NCBI GenBank assembly: GCA_900109485.1
Contig: FOAY01000009.1
Span: 62,001-126,000 of the forward strand
Source: Kosakonia sacchari
GTDB lineage: Bacteria > Pseudomonadota > Gammaproteobacteria > Enterobacterales > Enterobacteriaceae
Reading direction: 5' to 3'
Length of the DNA: 64,000 bases
Part shown: in pieces, positions 38,852 through 48,307 of the stretch
How positions within the stretch are numbered: the first letter of the stretch is position 1
Layout of the letters: the number at the start of each line of letters is the position of its first letter
The notes under the pieces: generated by a model
The model's input: only the letters and a program-made list of their open reading frames with translations
What the model was told of the DNA's origin: nothing
Databases searched by the model: none
Program-made: the position numbers and the translations under genes

Positions 38852-39362
38852 AAACAGAACTGTACCTCGATTGACCCAAAACGTGTTATCACACAATATG
38901 TAAATTATGGCAAGCCATTTTTAAACATGTCTGGATCCGCCGCACAAATTCTAAGGTTATCAAAGCTTCTTCTGCACTTTTATGCATTACAATGAACGCT
39001 ATAACAGTCGCCAGGCCTTAATCCTCATGCATCGACAATAGCTGATTTTTCACCATTGCTCAACAGGTTCCATGCGTTCAAACAAGCCACAATATGTCTA
39101 TGCATATAGCGTATATGGTAAGAACTTTTTACGCATAGTTATGCTTTTTTATCATCCAGGAAGATTCTTAAACTATTAAGACAACAGAGGAAACTATTTC
39201 CCCTGGTTTACTCTGGATAGTTGTTGTGCAAATAAGCTTTGCCCTGCACCAAAATAATGAATTTATGATGACATTGCCTCATAAAAAGGCAATAAAAACG
39301 TTTCGATAAAAATAAAACCATGTTATTTAAAAACACAATACTTTTGGAACGAAGCGGGTGTA
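38852..39362. other. AT-rich intergenic region upstream of yobF-cspC
   Basis: About 510 bp between yobF and the 3' end of the MBL-fold gene, both minus strand. It should hold the promoter and long leader of yobF-cspC. Short plus-strand frames here have no coding character. I see no clear terminator for the MBL-fold gene and no repeat or RNA gene that I can identify. Confidence 0.55.
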
Positions 39363-40352
39363 TTAACCGAGGGATAAATACTGACCGATTTTCAGGATTC
39401 TAAAGTTATCATTATCCGTTGCCGCTTCGCTTAATGATAGTTGCAATTCCTTCACCGGCTGATCCAGGGATTCATCAGCCAGTTCAAACACGCCCCAATG
39501 AACTGGAAATGCCAGCGGACTGCCCAATTGTTGCCATAACGCGACAGCACTTTGCGGATCCATATGGTTGATCGACATAAACCAGCGCGGCGCGTAGGCA
39601 CCTACCGGTAATGCGACAACATCCAGCGCGCCTAAACGCTGCGGAATAGTGAGCAGCTCCGGAGTGTATCCCGTATCGCCAGCAAACCAGAACCGCCCTT
39701 CTGCTGATTCAACCACCCAACCGCACCATAATGAACGATTGCGGTCCCATAATGTTCGCATGCTCCAATGTTGTGCAGGCACCGCCGTGTAGACCATTCC
39801 CTGAAATATCACACTTTGCCACCAGTCCAGTTCCGTTACGTACCTTGCGCCCAGGCGGCGGATCAGCGCTCCCAATCCAAGCGGGACGAAGAACTGCACG
39901 TCAGGGAAACGGCGCAATAACGCGCGCAACGTCCAGGTATCCAGATGATCATAATGATTGTGGGAAATCAGGATCGCATCCAGTTGTGGAACATCTGCAA
40001 TGGCAAGCGCAAGCGGTGTACGCCGCTGCGGGCCAGCAAAACGGACGGGAGAAGCACGGCGGGAGAAAACAGGATCGGTGAGCAGGTATTGCCCCTGAAG
40101 GCGTAACAAAATGCTGGCATGGCCCAGCCACCACAACCCGTCGCTGTCGCCAGTAATTTCCGTTTTCTGCCACCACTGCTCGATAAAACGGTCATAGCCA
40201 TCAGCGGGAGGACGGGGAAGCCCGGCGGCCTTGCGCTCATTGCGCCAGCGCTTAACGTCATCGGGTTGATGTTCGACGGGCGTCGTATTGATGAACCCAT
40301 CAGGGGAGTGATGAGAAAGTGCAGGATTATACCAGGGGTTTTTCCAGACCAT
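39363..40352 (-). CDS. MBL-fold metallo-hydrolase (UlaG/NAPE-PLD-like)
   Basis: 329 residues with the metallo-beta-lactamase metal motif SHNHYDHLD (HxHxDH, about 150), a third ligand His near QHWSMRTLWDRN, the bridging Asp in WFAGDTGYTPE, and a late His in FPVHWGVFEL. The opening NPWYNPALSHHSPDGFINT and DGLWWLGHASILLRL match the RomA/NAPE-PLD-like branch of phospholipase or lactonase-type hydrolases. Substrate unknown. It starts at ATG 40352 after CAGGAGGG, 17 bp downstream of yebO on the same strand. In E. coli no gene lies between yebO and yobF, so it looks inserted. Confidence 0.85.
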   Translation of the reverse strand: MVWKNPWYNPALSHHSPDGFINTTPVEHQPDDVKRWRNERKAAGLPRPPADGYDRFIEQWWQKTEITGDSDGLWWLGHASILLRLQGQYLLTDPVFSRRASPVRFAGPQRRTPLALAIADVPQLDAILISHNHYDHLDTWTLRALLRRFPDVQFFVPLGLGALIRRLGARYVTELDWWQSVIFQGMVYTAVPAQHWSMRTLWDRNRSLWCGWVVESAEGRFWFAGDTGYTPELLTIPQRLGALDVVALPVGAYAPRWFMSINHMDPQSAVALWQQLGSPLAFPVHWGVFELADESLDQPVKELQLSLSEAATDNDNFRILKIGQYLSLG

Positions 40353-40369
40353 CTCACCCTCCTGCGCTG

Positions 40370-40660
40370 TTAGCGTTCAGCCACCAGACGGATGAAATCC
40401 TCATCCTCTTCTTTTTCCTGCGCTTTAACAGGCGCAGTTTGCGGTTCTTTTTCGGGCTCGTTGGATTCACACAGACGGCGCAACAATGCATTTTGCCGTT
40501 TTTGCTGATCCAGCAGCGCTTCAAGCAGCTCAATCTGCTCATTTGTACGCGAGCTGGCGCGATTGATAAAGAACCACAGAACCAGCCCGACCAGCAGAAC
40601 CACCAGAGAAACAACAATAGACGCAATATTAAGCGCGCCCGAATTTATAACTTCGTTCAT
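40370..40660 (-). CDS. yebO: YebO family membrane protein
   Basis: 96 residues: a single N-terminal membrane helix (IASIVVSLVVLLVGLVLWFFI) followed by a coiled-coil-like SSRTNEQIELLEALLDQQKRQ and an acidic tail ending DFIRLVAER. Function unknown; conserved beside mgrB. The MBL-fold gene follows by 17 bp and may be co-transcribed. Confidence 0.93.
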   Translation of the reverse strand: MNEVINSGALNIASIVVSLVVLLVGLVLWFFINRASSRTNEQIELLEALLDQQKRQNALLRRLCESNEPEKEPQTAPVKAQEKEEDEDFIRLVAER

Positions 40661-40734
40661 TTCACCACCTCAATGTTGACGCGACATTTTACCACTGGCG
40701 TCAAGGAAGGAAATCATTCACTGAGAAATTACCA

Positions 40735-40878
40735 TTACCAGGGGATGAATTTGTTGACGATGCAGATGCCGCTGAAAAATTGTACATCCTGATCGCACAT
40801 CACGTTAAGCATTTGAGTCCAGAGCAGCAGGCAGCCTACCAGCACGACAATCAGGATCAGCCACTTATATTTTCTCAC
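40735..40878 (-). CDS. mgrB: PhoP/PhoQ negative-feedback regulator MgrB
   Basis: 47-residue inner-membrane peptide that inhibits the PhoQ kinase; its loss causes colistin resistance in relatives. Decoded from GTG 40878: [19 protein letters not shown] membrane helix, then periplasmic [15 protein letters not shown] and terminal NKFIPW. Cys16, Cys28 and Cys39 are at the family positions; the last two are the DsbA-oxidised pair needed for activity. Length equals E. coli MgrB. GGAG lies 9 bp before the start. The gene appears intact. Confidence 0.93.
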   Translation of the reverse strand: MRKYKWLILIVVLVGCLLLWTQMLNVMCDQDVQFFSGICIVNKFIPW

Positions 40879-41039
40879 TCCACTCTCCAGTACATTGTAA
40901 GGTGTAACCAGGTTAGCATGGCAACATTAAACCGCGACTAACTGTATCTCTATTCGCAATTTTTCGGAATGCATGACTTGTTTCAGTCAGTGAATCAGGT
41001 AGCTTTAAGATATGATTTAGTATGAAGCAAGGAGCTGAT

Positions 41040-41279
41040 ATGCGAACACTTATTCGCGCCGTTATCGTTGTAGCACTACTGTGGATTGGGCTTCTGCTGA
41101 GCGGTTATGGGGTGCTGATTGGCAGTAATGAAAATGCTGGTGGGCTGGGATTACAATGTAAATATGTAACAGCGCGTGGCACCAGTACCGCACAATATGT
41201 ACATTCGGACAATGGTTTTTTCGGGCTGGCAAATTGCCCTCTGATCCGTAAAAGCGACACCGTTATCGACAACGGCTAG
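41040..41279 (+). CDS. yobH: YobH family protein
   Basis: 79 residues: an N-terminal membrane or signal helix (LIRAVIVVALLWIGLLLSGYGVLIG) followed by a small exported domain with two cysteines (GLQCKYVTARGTST and ANCPLIRKSD) that could form a disulfide. Function unknown. ATG 41040 follows AAGGAGCTG; an in-frame ATG at 41022 lies within the ribosome-binding region. Divergent from mgrB. Confidence 0.92.
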   Translation: MRTLIRAVIVVALLWIGLLLSGYGVLIGSNENAGGLGLQCKYVTARGTSTAQYVHSDNGFFGLANCPLIRKSDTVIDNG

Positions 41280-41287
41280 TATCGAAA

Positions 41288-41318
41288 CAAAAAAACCGCC
41301 GATATGGCGGTTTTTTTT
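41288..41318. terminator. Bidirectional terminator between yobH and kdgR
   Basis: AAACCGCC and GGCGGTTT form an 8-bp stem with loop GATAT, flanked by A and T runs on both sides. Confidence 0.92.
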
Positions 41319-41324
41319 CGTCTG

Positions 41325-42116
41325 TCAGAACGGATACTGGTTATAACCCATCTGTTCGGAAATCTTGCGGGCAGCCTGATGAAGCATGGCCACGTATTCA
41401 TGCAGCCGCTCTTCAGAGAAACGCAGCGTCGGGAAAGAGATACTCAGACCAGCGATGACCACGCCAAAACGGTCGAAAACCGGTACGCCAATGCAACGCA
41501 GGCCTTCTTCCTGTTCCTCATTATCTTCGCCGTAGCCTTGTTCACGCACAACATCCAGCATCGGCAGGAGATCTTCAGTGCTGGTAATCGTACGATCGGT
41601 GCTGCGCTTGTATTCAACCCCTGCAAGGATCTGCGTAACCTCTTCACGATCGCGCCACGCTAGCAGCACTTTACCGATAGCGGTACTGTACAGCGGGTTG
41701 CGGCGACCAATGCGCGAATACATACGCAAGTTATACATCGAATCAATTTTATGGATGTAAACAATGCTGTCCTCATCGAGTGCGCCCAGGTGAATGGTCT
41801 CTTTCGTCAGACGAGAGAGTTCACGCATCTGGATATCCGCACTGCGGATCAGATCCACGTTTTGCAACGCACGAGCGCCCAGTTCAAACAGCTTAAGCGT
41901 CAGAGAATATTTTTCAGACTCCCCTTCCTGCGCAACATAACCCAATGATTTCATTGTTTGCAAAAAGCGATAGACGGTGCTTTTCGACATCATGACACGC
42001 TGCGACAGCTCGGTGATGCCGATTTCACGCTCTTCACCGAGCGCCTGCAGAATGCCAAATACCTTCAATACTGAAGAGACAGAATCTGGCTGCTTGTCCA
42101 AATCTGCGATAGCCAT
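41325..42116 (-). CDS. kdgR: IclR-family regulator KdgR
   Basis: Represses pectin/hexuronate catabolism genes; 2-keto-3-deoxygluconate releases it from DNA. N-terminal winged helix (about 15-75) with IGITELSQRVMMSKSTVYRFL; C-terminal effector domain with MYSRIGRRNPLYSTAIGKVLLAW and EEGLRCIGVPVFDRFG. 263 aa as in E. coli. Divergent from yebQ across about 200 bp containing a tandem 25-bp repeat. Confidence 0.95.
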   Translation of the reverse strand: MAIADLDKQPDSVSSVLKVFGILQALGEEREIGITELSQRVMMSKSTVYRFLQTMKSLGYVAQEGESEKYSLTLKLFELGARALQNVDLIRSADIQMRELSRLTKETIHLGALDEDSIVYIHKIDSMYNLRMYSRIGRRNPLYSTAIGKVLLAWRDREEVTQILAGVEYKRSTDRTITSTEDLLPMLDVVREQGYGEDNEEQEEGLRCIGVPVFDRFGVVIAGLSISFPTLRFSEERLHEYVAMLHQAARKISEQMGYNQYPF

Positions 42117-42208
42117 TAATCACCTCATCGCGTGTGTTTTATAAAATTCAGAATCGGTTTTTATTATAAATTCGTCGCTCAGTCGCCGCAATGCACGTTT
42201 GTCAACTT

Positions 42209-42258
42209 CGTTACAATTCTGCGACATAAAGCCCGTTACAAATCTGCGACATAAAGCC
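42209..42258. repeat. Perfectly adjacent tandem 25-bp repeat in the kdgR-yebQ region
   Basis: Two head-to-tail copies, 42209-42233 and 42234-42258, differ at one position (T/A). The shared core is TCTGCGACATAAAGCC preceded by CGTTACAA. The unit of 25 bp is not a whole number of helical turns. It lies about 60-110 bp upstream of yebQ and 90-140 bp upstream of kdgR, so it may be a duplicated regulatory site or a recent slippage duplication. Confidence 0.9.
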
Positions 42259-42318
42259 GGAATGCAGATGATAGAATCATTATACAAATAACTGTGTGAC
42301 ATTAACCCTGAAATTCAT

Positions 42319-43689
42319 ATGGATAAATCTTCTCTGGACGGACTCCCCGTCCCGCTGCGCTATGGCGCAGTGTTGACCATTATTATTGGTATTGCAATGG
42401 CAGTGCTTGATGGGGCTATTGCCAACGTCGCGTTACCAACCATCGCACGCGATCTCAACGCTTCACCCGCAAGTTCTATCTGGATTGTTAACGCTTACCA
42501 GATTGCGATCGTGGTCTCCCTGCTCACACTCTCTTTTCTCGGCGACATGTTTGGTTACCGTCGGGTTTATCAGTGTGGTCTGGTACTCTTCACTCTCACT
42601 TCTCTGCTCTGCGCACTCTCTGACTCATTACTGACATTAACGCTGGCGCGCGTGGCGCAAGGGTTTGGCGGCGCGGCGCTGATGAGCGTGAATACCGCGC
42701 TCATTCGTCTCATCTACCCGCACCGTAGCCTCGGGCGCGGTATGGGTATTAACTCTTTTGTGGTCGCGGTTTCATCGGCGGCCGGGCCGACAATCGCCGC
42801 CGCCATTCTCTCCGTGGCTTCCTGGCAGTGGTTATTCCTGATTAACGTGCCGCTCGGCATTATTGCTCTATTGCTGGCAATGAAATTCTTACCACCGAAT
42901 GCAGCGCGCACTTCAAAGCCCAAATTTGATCTGCCAAGCGCTGTAATGAATGCATTAACATTTGGCTTACTGATTACCGCGCTGAGCAGTTTTGCCCAGG
43001 GGCAATCAACCACACTCGTGGTGGCCGAAATTGTTGCGTTGTTGATCATCGGCGGGTTCTTTGTACGCCGACAGCTGCGGCTGCCGGTGCCACTTCTGCC
43101 AGTCGACTTACTGCGCATTCCACTTTTTTCGCTCTCTATCGGCACGTCGATCTGCTCGTTCTGCGCGCAGATGCTGGCGCTGGTGTCCCTGCCCTTCTTT
43201 TTGCAAACCGTACTTGGGCGTAGTGAAGTAGAAACCGGCCTGTTGCTGACGCCATGGCCGCTGGCGACTATGGTTATGGCGCCGCTGGCCGGTTATCTGA
43301 TTGAGCGCGTGCATGCCGGGTTACTGGGTGCTTTAGGGCTGGTGATGATGGCATGCGGGCTGTTCGCGCTGGCGCTTCTCCCGGGATCACCGGCAGATAT
43401 CGATATTATCTGGCGTATGGCGCTGTGCGGTGCCGGTTTTGGTCTGTTCCAGTCACCAAACAACCACACCATTATCACCGCTGCGCCGCGTCAACGCAGC
43501 GGTGGCGCCAGTGGGATGCTCGGAACGGCACGGTTGCTGGGGCAAAGCTCCGGCGCCGCGCTGGTGGCATTAATGTTCAATATGTTTAACACCCACGGCA
43601 CGCATGTTTCATTGTTGCTGGCAGGGACGCTGGCTACCGTAGCGGCCATCATCAGCGGACTGCGGATCTCGCAGCCGAAAGCAGAGTAA
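42319..43689 (+). CDS. yebQ: MFS transporter YebQ (DHA2-type)
   Basis: 456-residue major facilitator protein predicted to have 14 membrane segments. Typical DHA2 features: AVLDGAIANVALPTIARDL in segment 1, FLGDMFGYRR in the 2-3 loop, RVAQGFGGAALMSVNTALIR, and segment-5 motif C-like AAGPTIAAAIL. Probably a drug/proton antiporter of unknown substrate. Divergent from kdgR, with which it may share control. ATG 42319 has no strong Shine-Dalgarno (CTGAAATTCAT upstream). Confidence 0.92.
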   Translation: MDKSSLDGLPVPLRYGAVLTIIIGIAMAVLDGAIANVALPTIARDLNASPASSIWIVNAYQIAIVVSLLTLSFLGDMFGYRRVYQCGLVLFTLTSLLCALSDSLLTLTLARVAQGFGGAALMSVNTALIRLIYPHRSLGRGMGINSFVVAVSSAAGPTIAAAILSVASWQWLFLINVPLGIIALLLAMKFLPPNAARTSKPKFDLPSAVMNALTFGLLITALSSFAQGQSTTLVVAEIVALLIIGGFFVRRQLRLPVPLLPVDLLRIPLFSLSIGTSICSFCAQMLALVSLPFFLQTVLGRSEVETGLLLTPWPLATMVMAPLAGYLIERVHAGLLGALGLVMMACGLFALALLPGSPADIDIIWRMALCGAGFGLFQSPNNHTIITAAPRQRSGGASGMLGTARLLGQSSGAALVALMFNMFNTHGTHVSLLLAGTLATVAAIISGLRISQPKAE

Positions 43690-43707
43690 TCAATCACCAG
43701 GGATGAT

Positions 43708-43740
43708 AAAAAAGCGCGCCAGTTGGCGCGCTTTGTATTT
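43708..43740. terminator. Bidirectional terminator between yebQ and htpX
   Basis: AAAGCGCGCC and GGCGCGCTTT form a perfect 10-bp stem with loop AGTT, serving both convergent genes. Confidence 0.92.
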
Positions 43741-43752
43741 TCTGCCGCTACG

Positions 43753-44634
43753 TTATTTCAGGTACTCACCAGAACGCAGCGCTTCAATACGTTTGTCCAG
43801 CGGTGGGTGGGTCATGAACAGCTCGCTCAGCGATTTAGATTTACCGTTGATGCAAAACGCCATCATGCTGCTCGCCTCCTGCGGCTCATAACTGGTTTTC
43901 AGACGCTGCAACGCAGCAATCATTTTCTCACGACCAACCAGTTTTGCAGAACCGGCATCAGCATGGAACTCGCGATAGCGGGAGAACCACATAGTAATAA
44001 TGCTGGCCAGAATACCGAACACCAGCTCCAGTACGGTCGCAACTACGAAGTAGATCATCGGGTTACCGTTGCTCTCTTCGCCATCATCGCGATTGCCGCT
44101 AAGGAACCCGGCTGCAACCTGCGCGATAATACGCGAAATGAAGATCACGAAGGTATTCACGATCCCCTGAATCAGCGTCATTGTGACCATATCACCGTTG
44201 GCAATATGGCTGATTTCGTGGGCAATCACCGCTTCGGCTTCGTCGCGGCTCATGTTCTGCAACAACCCGGTGCTGACTGCCACCAGCGAAGCATCGCGGC
44301 GCGCGCCGGTCGCAAAGGCGTTAATATCCGGTGCATGATAAATAGCGACCTGAGGCATGGCGATGCCCGCCTGGCGAGATTGTTGCGCCACGGTATCCAT
44401 CAGCCAGCGTTCCATATCGTTACGCGGCTGTTCGATCACTTCACCGCCCACCGATTTCAGCGCCATCCATTTCGACATCAACAACGAAATGAACGAACCG
44501 CCAAAACCAAACAGCAGCGCCATAATCATCAAGCCCTGAACGCTGCTCGACTGAATGCCCGTCAGGCTAAGCACCAGGCCGAACACCAACATCACGGCCA
44601 GGTTAGTCAACAGGAAGAGCGCGATTCGCATCAT
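43753..44634 (-). CDS. htpX: Membrane zinc protease HtpX
   Basis: Inner-membrane M48 metalloprotease that helps remove damaged membrane proteins, overlapping with FtsH. Two N-terminal membrane segments ([19 protein letters not shown] and [18 protein letters not shown]), the zinc motif [14 protein letters not shown] (about 139), two further hydrophobic segments, and a downstream third-ligand Glu in [11 protein letters not shown]. 293 aa as in E. coli. Confidence 0.96.
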   Translation of the reverse strand: MMRIALFLLTNLAVMLVFGLVLSLTGIQSSSVQGLMIMALLFGFGGSFISLLMSKWMALKSVGGEVIEQPRNDMERWLMDTVAQQSRQAGIAMPQVAIYHAPDINAFATGARRDASLVAVSTGLLQNMSRDEAEAVIAHEISHIANGDMVTMTLIQGIVNTFVIFISRIIAQVAAGFLSGNRDDGEESNGNPMIYFVVATVLELVFGILASIITMWFSRYREFHADAGSAKLVGREKMIAALQRLKTSYEPQEASSMMAFCINGKSKSLSELFMTHPPLDKRIEALRSGEYLK

Positions 44635-44788
44635 AATTTTCTTTTAACCTCAACTTAACAAAACGCACAATGCGGTTACCCACATCGTATGGGTATACGC
44701 GCCATTTTCAAGCATCAGGGTGTCGTAAGTCACCAGAAAGACACAACTTTACATTTTGTAGCATAATGCTTACGCCAGTAAAGAGATG

Positions 44789-44819
44789 TAAAAAAACAGG
44801 CACAATTTCTTGTGCCTGT
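44789..44819 (-). terminator. Terminator after prc
   Basis: ACAGGCACAA (44796-44805) and TTGTGCCTGT (44810-44819) form a perfect 10-bp stem; T7 follows on the minus strand. Confidence 0.92.
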
Positions 44820-44826
44820 GTGGGGA

Positions 44827-46875
44827 TTACTTCGCGGGGGCGGGGTCTTCCGCTGGCCGATCTTTTTCCTGATGAGCCAGATCAAGCGCGATATGTACCG
44901 TCTCGTCGAGGTACGGATCCGGCTCCTGATAATCCTTCGGCAGATCATCCAGTTTTTTCAGCAACGGCTTACCTTCACGCTTGAAGCGGTCGTTGAGGCG
45001 CGAAAGACGAATTGCATCATCTTCGGCATTCTCTTTCTCACGCTGCGCCAGATTGAGCGATACGATATTGCGTTTATCTTTCAGGGCATTGAAACGCGCA
45101 ATGTCCTTCATGATGTACTGGAACTCAGGATCTTTCGCAATACGCTCTTCGTGTTCCTTCAGCAGCGTCGGTCCGAACGGTTTCAAATCACCGGACTTCA
45201 CAAAGGTGGCAGCATTGATGCTGTCCCACGGCAGTGCATTGTCTTCGAATTTTTCCCCGGTCTCCGTCACCTGCGTGCCGGTCGGCATAATAATATCCGG
45301 CGTCACGCCTTTGCGCTGCGTACTGCCACCGTTAACGCGATAGAATTTCTGGATGGTGTATTGCACCGAACCCAGCGCCGGCCACTCAGGACGCAGCATC
45401 TGATCGTAAATACGGTTAAGCGAGCGGTACTGCTGAACGGTGCCTTTGCCGAAGGTCGGTTCGCCAACAATCAACGCGCGACCATAATCCTGCATCGCCG
45501 CCGCAAAGATTTCCGATGCCGAGGCGCTAAAGCGGTCAACCAGCACCACCAGCGGGCCTTTATAGTAGACCACGCCGTCCGTATCGCTGTCTTCGCGCAC
45601 TTTGCCGTTATTATCGCGCACCTGCACAACCGGGCCGGACGGAATAAACAGACCGGAAAGCGATACCGCTTCAGTCAGCGCGCCGCCGCCATTGCTGCGC
45701 AAATCGATAACCACGCTGCTGACGTTCTGTTTTTCCAGTTTTTGCAGTTGCGCTTTAACATCATCAGTCAGCCCAACGTAAAAGCCCGGAATATCCAGTA
45801 CGCCGACTTTCTCTTTGCCGACCGTCTTCACGGACATTTTCACCGCACGGTCTTCCAGACGAATGCGTTCGCGCGTCAGCGTCACAATGCGCGTCTTCGT
45901 CCCCTTACCTGCCGGCAAGATTTCGAGGCGTACTTTGCTGCCTTTCGGCCCTTTGATCAGCGCCACCACATCATCGAGACGCCAGCCAATGACATCGACC
46001 ATGTTCTGCCCGGTCTGGCCGACACCAACAATACGATCGCCAACGGTAATCGCTTTGCTTTTCGCCGCCGGACCGCCCGCCACCATCGAGTTGATCACGG
46101 TGTAATCATCGTCGCCCTGCAACACTGCGCCAATACCTTCAAGGGAGAGGCTCATCTCAGTATTGAATTGCTCAGTATTACGCGGTGAGAGGTAATTGGT
46201 ATGCGGATCGATTTCACGGGCGAATGAGGTCATTGCCAGCGAGAACACATCTTCGCTATTGGTCTGCGCCAGACGGCGAATCGCAAATTTATAGCGGCGA
46301 GTCAGCGTCTCACGGACCTCTTTATCATCTTTCCCGGTGAGTTTCAGGCTCAGCTCATCATACTTAACTTTGCTGTCCCACAGCGCGTTCAGCTCCGCCT
46401 CATCTTTCGGCCACGGCGCTTTGCTGCGGTCTAAGTTGAAGGTGTCGTTGCCGCTGAAATCCATCGGACGTTCCAGTACTTTCAGCGCGTACTGATAACG
46501 TTCAAATCGACGCTTTTGCGCCAGATTGTACAGGTCGTAGAAAACGTCCAGTTTTCCGCTGCGCAGCTCATCGCCGAGCAGGCCTTTCTTTTGCGAAAAC
46601 TGCTCAACATCGCTGGCCAGCAGCACATTGTGGCTGTAGTCGAGCAGGTTGAGGTAACGGGTAAAGATCTTCGCGGAGAAAGCTTGATCCAAATCGAACT
46701 GGCGGTAGTGAGAACGGGTGAAACGTGAGGTAACCCGTTCACTCACCGTCGCGTGCTGAGTCTCTTCCTTCAAAACCGGAATTTGATCGGCACGGGTGAT
46801 ATCTTCCACAGCCAACGCATGGCCTGTTACGAATAACAGACCCGCTAACGCTGTGCGCTTAAACAAAGTGTTCAT
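44827..46875 (-). CDS. prc: Tail-specific periplasmic protease Prc (Tsp)
   Basis: Carboxy-terminal processing protease that degrades periplasmic proteins, including MepS with NlpI, and processes FtsI. Signal peptide TALAGLLFVTGHALA. A PDZ domain lies at about 235-325 (SLEGIGAVLQGDDDYTVINSM). The Ser/Lys dyad is in DRFSASASEIFAAAM and EPTFGKGTVQQY (about 450 and 475). 682 aa as in E. coli. proQ is 19 bp upstream, forming a proQ-prc operon. Confidence 0.96.
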   Translation of the reverse strand: MNTLFKRTALAGLLFVTGHALAVEDITRADQIPVLKEETQHATVSERVTSRFTRSHYRQFDLDQAFSAKIFTRYLNLLDYSHNVLLASDVEQFSQKKGLLGDELRSGKLDVFYDLYNLAQKRRFERYQYALKVLERPMDFSGNDTFNLDRSKAPWPKDEAELNALWDSKVKYDELSLKLTGKDDKEVRETLTRRYKFAIRRLAQTNSEDVFSLAMTSFAREIDPHTNYLSPRNTEQFNTEMSLSLEGIGAVLQGDDDYTVINSMVAGGPAAKSKAITVGDRIVGVGQTGQNMVDVIGWRLDDVVALIKGPKGSKVRLEILPAGKGTKTRIVTLTRERIRLEDRAVKMSVKTVGKEKVGVLDIPGFYVGLTDDVKAQLQKLEKQNVSSVVIDLRSNGGGALTEAVSLSGLFIPSGPVVQVRDNNGKVREDSDTDGVVYYKGPLVVLVDRFSASASEIFAAAMQDYGRALIVGEPTFGKGTVQQYRSLNRIYDQMLRPEWPALGSVQYTIQKFYRVNGGSTQRKGVTPDIIMPTGTQVTETGEKFEDNALPWDSINAATFVKSGDLKPFGPTLLKEHEERIAKDPEFQYIMKDIARFNALKDKRNIVSLNLAQREKENAEDDAIRLSRLNDRFKREGKPLLKKLDDLPKDYQEPDPYLDETVHIALDLAHQEKDRPAEDPAPAK

Positions 46876-46894
46876 GCCAGGCCAGGCCTCCGTT

Positions 46895-47581
46895 TCAGAA
46901 CAATAAATGTTCTGCGCGTACGATCATCGACATACCCGAACTAAGCTGTACGCGAACGCCATCTTTGGTGATTTCCAGCACCGTAGCATCCATCGCATTG
47001 TTCCCCGCTTTCACCTTCAGGTTCTGGCCCACGCTCAGTACAGATAAATCTGAAACAGGAGTATGGCGCTCTTCCTGCTGCGGCGCCCGTGGCGTTTTCG
47101 CGACAGGTTTGTCAGTGCGAGGTTTGCGCTCGGCACCCTCTTTACGACGCGGAGCCGGACGGGCTTTGCGTTCGCGACGCGGTGCGTCTTCCTGACCGGC
47201 AGCAGCGGCAGCTTCTCGTTTTTTAGCTTGCTGTTCAGCGCGTTGCGCCTGAACACGCGCTTTGGCTTCTTCAAGCTGCTTGCGAGCGTGCTCTACGTGC
47301 TGCTCATCCAGCACGCCGCAGGCGTTGCCATCGAGATCGACGCGAGCCGCGCCAGCTTTGATACCGTACAGGTAACGCCAGCTTGAAGTATAAAGACGTA
47401 AAGCGGAACGAAGTTGGGTTTTGCTGAGATTCATCTCACCCTCAACGCGCTCAACCAAATCCTGAAAAATACCGATTTTCAGGGGACGTGCTTCACCTTC
47501 AGCACTGAAACAGTGAGGAAAGCGTTCGGCCAAAAAAGCGATAACTTCTTTACTGCTATTCAACTTAGGTTGATTTTCCAT
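46895..47581 (-). CDS. proQ: RNA chaperone ProQ
   Basis: Global RNA-binding protein that binds 3' ends and sRNA duplexes, and affects ProP levels. The N-terminal ProQ/FinO domain (about 1-120) begins [18 protein letters not shown] and includes [24 protein letters not shown] basic, Lys/Arg/Ala-rich linker (about 120-175) leads to a C-terminal Tudor-like domain ([22 protein letters not shown]...[17 protein letters not shown]). 228 aa versus 232 in E. coli, the difference being in the linker. Confidence 0.95.
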   Translation of the reverse strand: MENQPKLNSSKEVIAFLAERFPHCFSAEGEARPLKIGIFQDLVERVEGEMNLSKTQLRSALRLYTSSWRYLYGIKAGAARVDLDGNACGVLDEQHVEHARKQLEEAKARVQAQRAEQQAKKREAAAAAGQEDAPRRERKARPAPRRKEGAERKPRTDKPVAKTPRAPQQEERHTPVSDLSVLSVGQNLKVKAGNNAMDATVLEITKDGVRVQLSSGMSMIVRAEHLLF

Positions 47582-47677
47582 GAAATTTCCTGATTACAAC
47601 GGACGTTGCCAACAAGCGCAGGCATGAACAGGCGTCATTATAATGACGCATTCAGTAAATGCTACGTTATCCGCTGA

Positions 47678-48175
47678 TTATCCTGCGACGGTGGCGAAGA
47701 TTTTTTGATAATCGGTCGCCGCGAGGACATTTTCCAGATGTGAAACCAGCTCGCTGAGCCCTTGTTCGTCCTCAGCCGTGAAGCGAGAGAAGACGACACT
47801 ATCGATATCCAGTACGCCAATAATCTGATTATTCACCGTGACAGGCAGTACGATTTCGGCGTTACTGGCGGCATCACAAGCAATGTGTCCGTCAAATTGA
47901 TGAACATCTTCCACGCGCTGCACACGCGCTTGCGCCACTGCCGTTCCACAAACGCCCCGGCCTACCGGGATACGGACGCAGGCGATCTTGCCCTGGAACG
48001 GCCCTAACACCAGCGTGTCGCCTTCCAACAGGTAAAAACCGGCCCAGTTCACGCCTTCAAGACGTTCAAACAACAGCGCGCTGGTATTTGCCAGCGTAGC
48101 TAAAAAACTGGTCTCACCTGCCATTAACGCCTGAAAATCGCGATTAAGATCCGCGTAAAATTCTGTTTTGTTCAT
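47678..48175 (-). CDS. msrC: Free L-methionine-(R)-sulfoxide reductase (GAF type)
   Basis: Reduces free methionine-R-sulfoxide. A single GAF domain, 165 aa, with the three functional cysteines in CVRIPVGRGVCGTAVA and HIACDAASNAEIVLP (about 84, 94, 118). LEGVNWAGFYLLEGDTLVLGPF is a family hallmark. Divergent from letA across about 130 bp and downstream of proQ's upstream region, as in E. coli (yebR). Confidence 0.94.
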   Translation of the reverse strand: MNKTEFYADLNRDFQALMAGETSFLATLANTSALLFERLEGVNWAGFYLLEGDTLVLGPFQGKIACVRIPVGRGVCGTAVAQARVQRVEDVHQFDGHIACDAASNAEIVLPVTVNNQIIGVLDIDSVVFSRFTAEDEQGLSELVSHLENVLAATDYQKIFATVAG

Positions 48176-48307
48176 TACCTGACCATTTTGCTGTCTAACT
48201 TTGAGAAACTGCTTAGCCTATTAAAATAAGCATTAAATGCGTTGATGCTCAAGATGTTCCATTCATGAGTTAAGATAGTTTTATTCAAACCTTTTCTGAA
48301 GCATGCA

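Noticed and set aside
43723-44658. 311-codon plus-strand ORF opposite htpX
   Set aside because: Antisense shadow; His/Gln-rich low-information translation typical of reversed GC-rich codons.
44812-46188. 458-codon plus-strand ORF opposite prc
   Set aside because: Mirror frame of prc; the protein on the other strand is complete with catalytic residues, and this frame has no family features.
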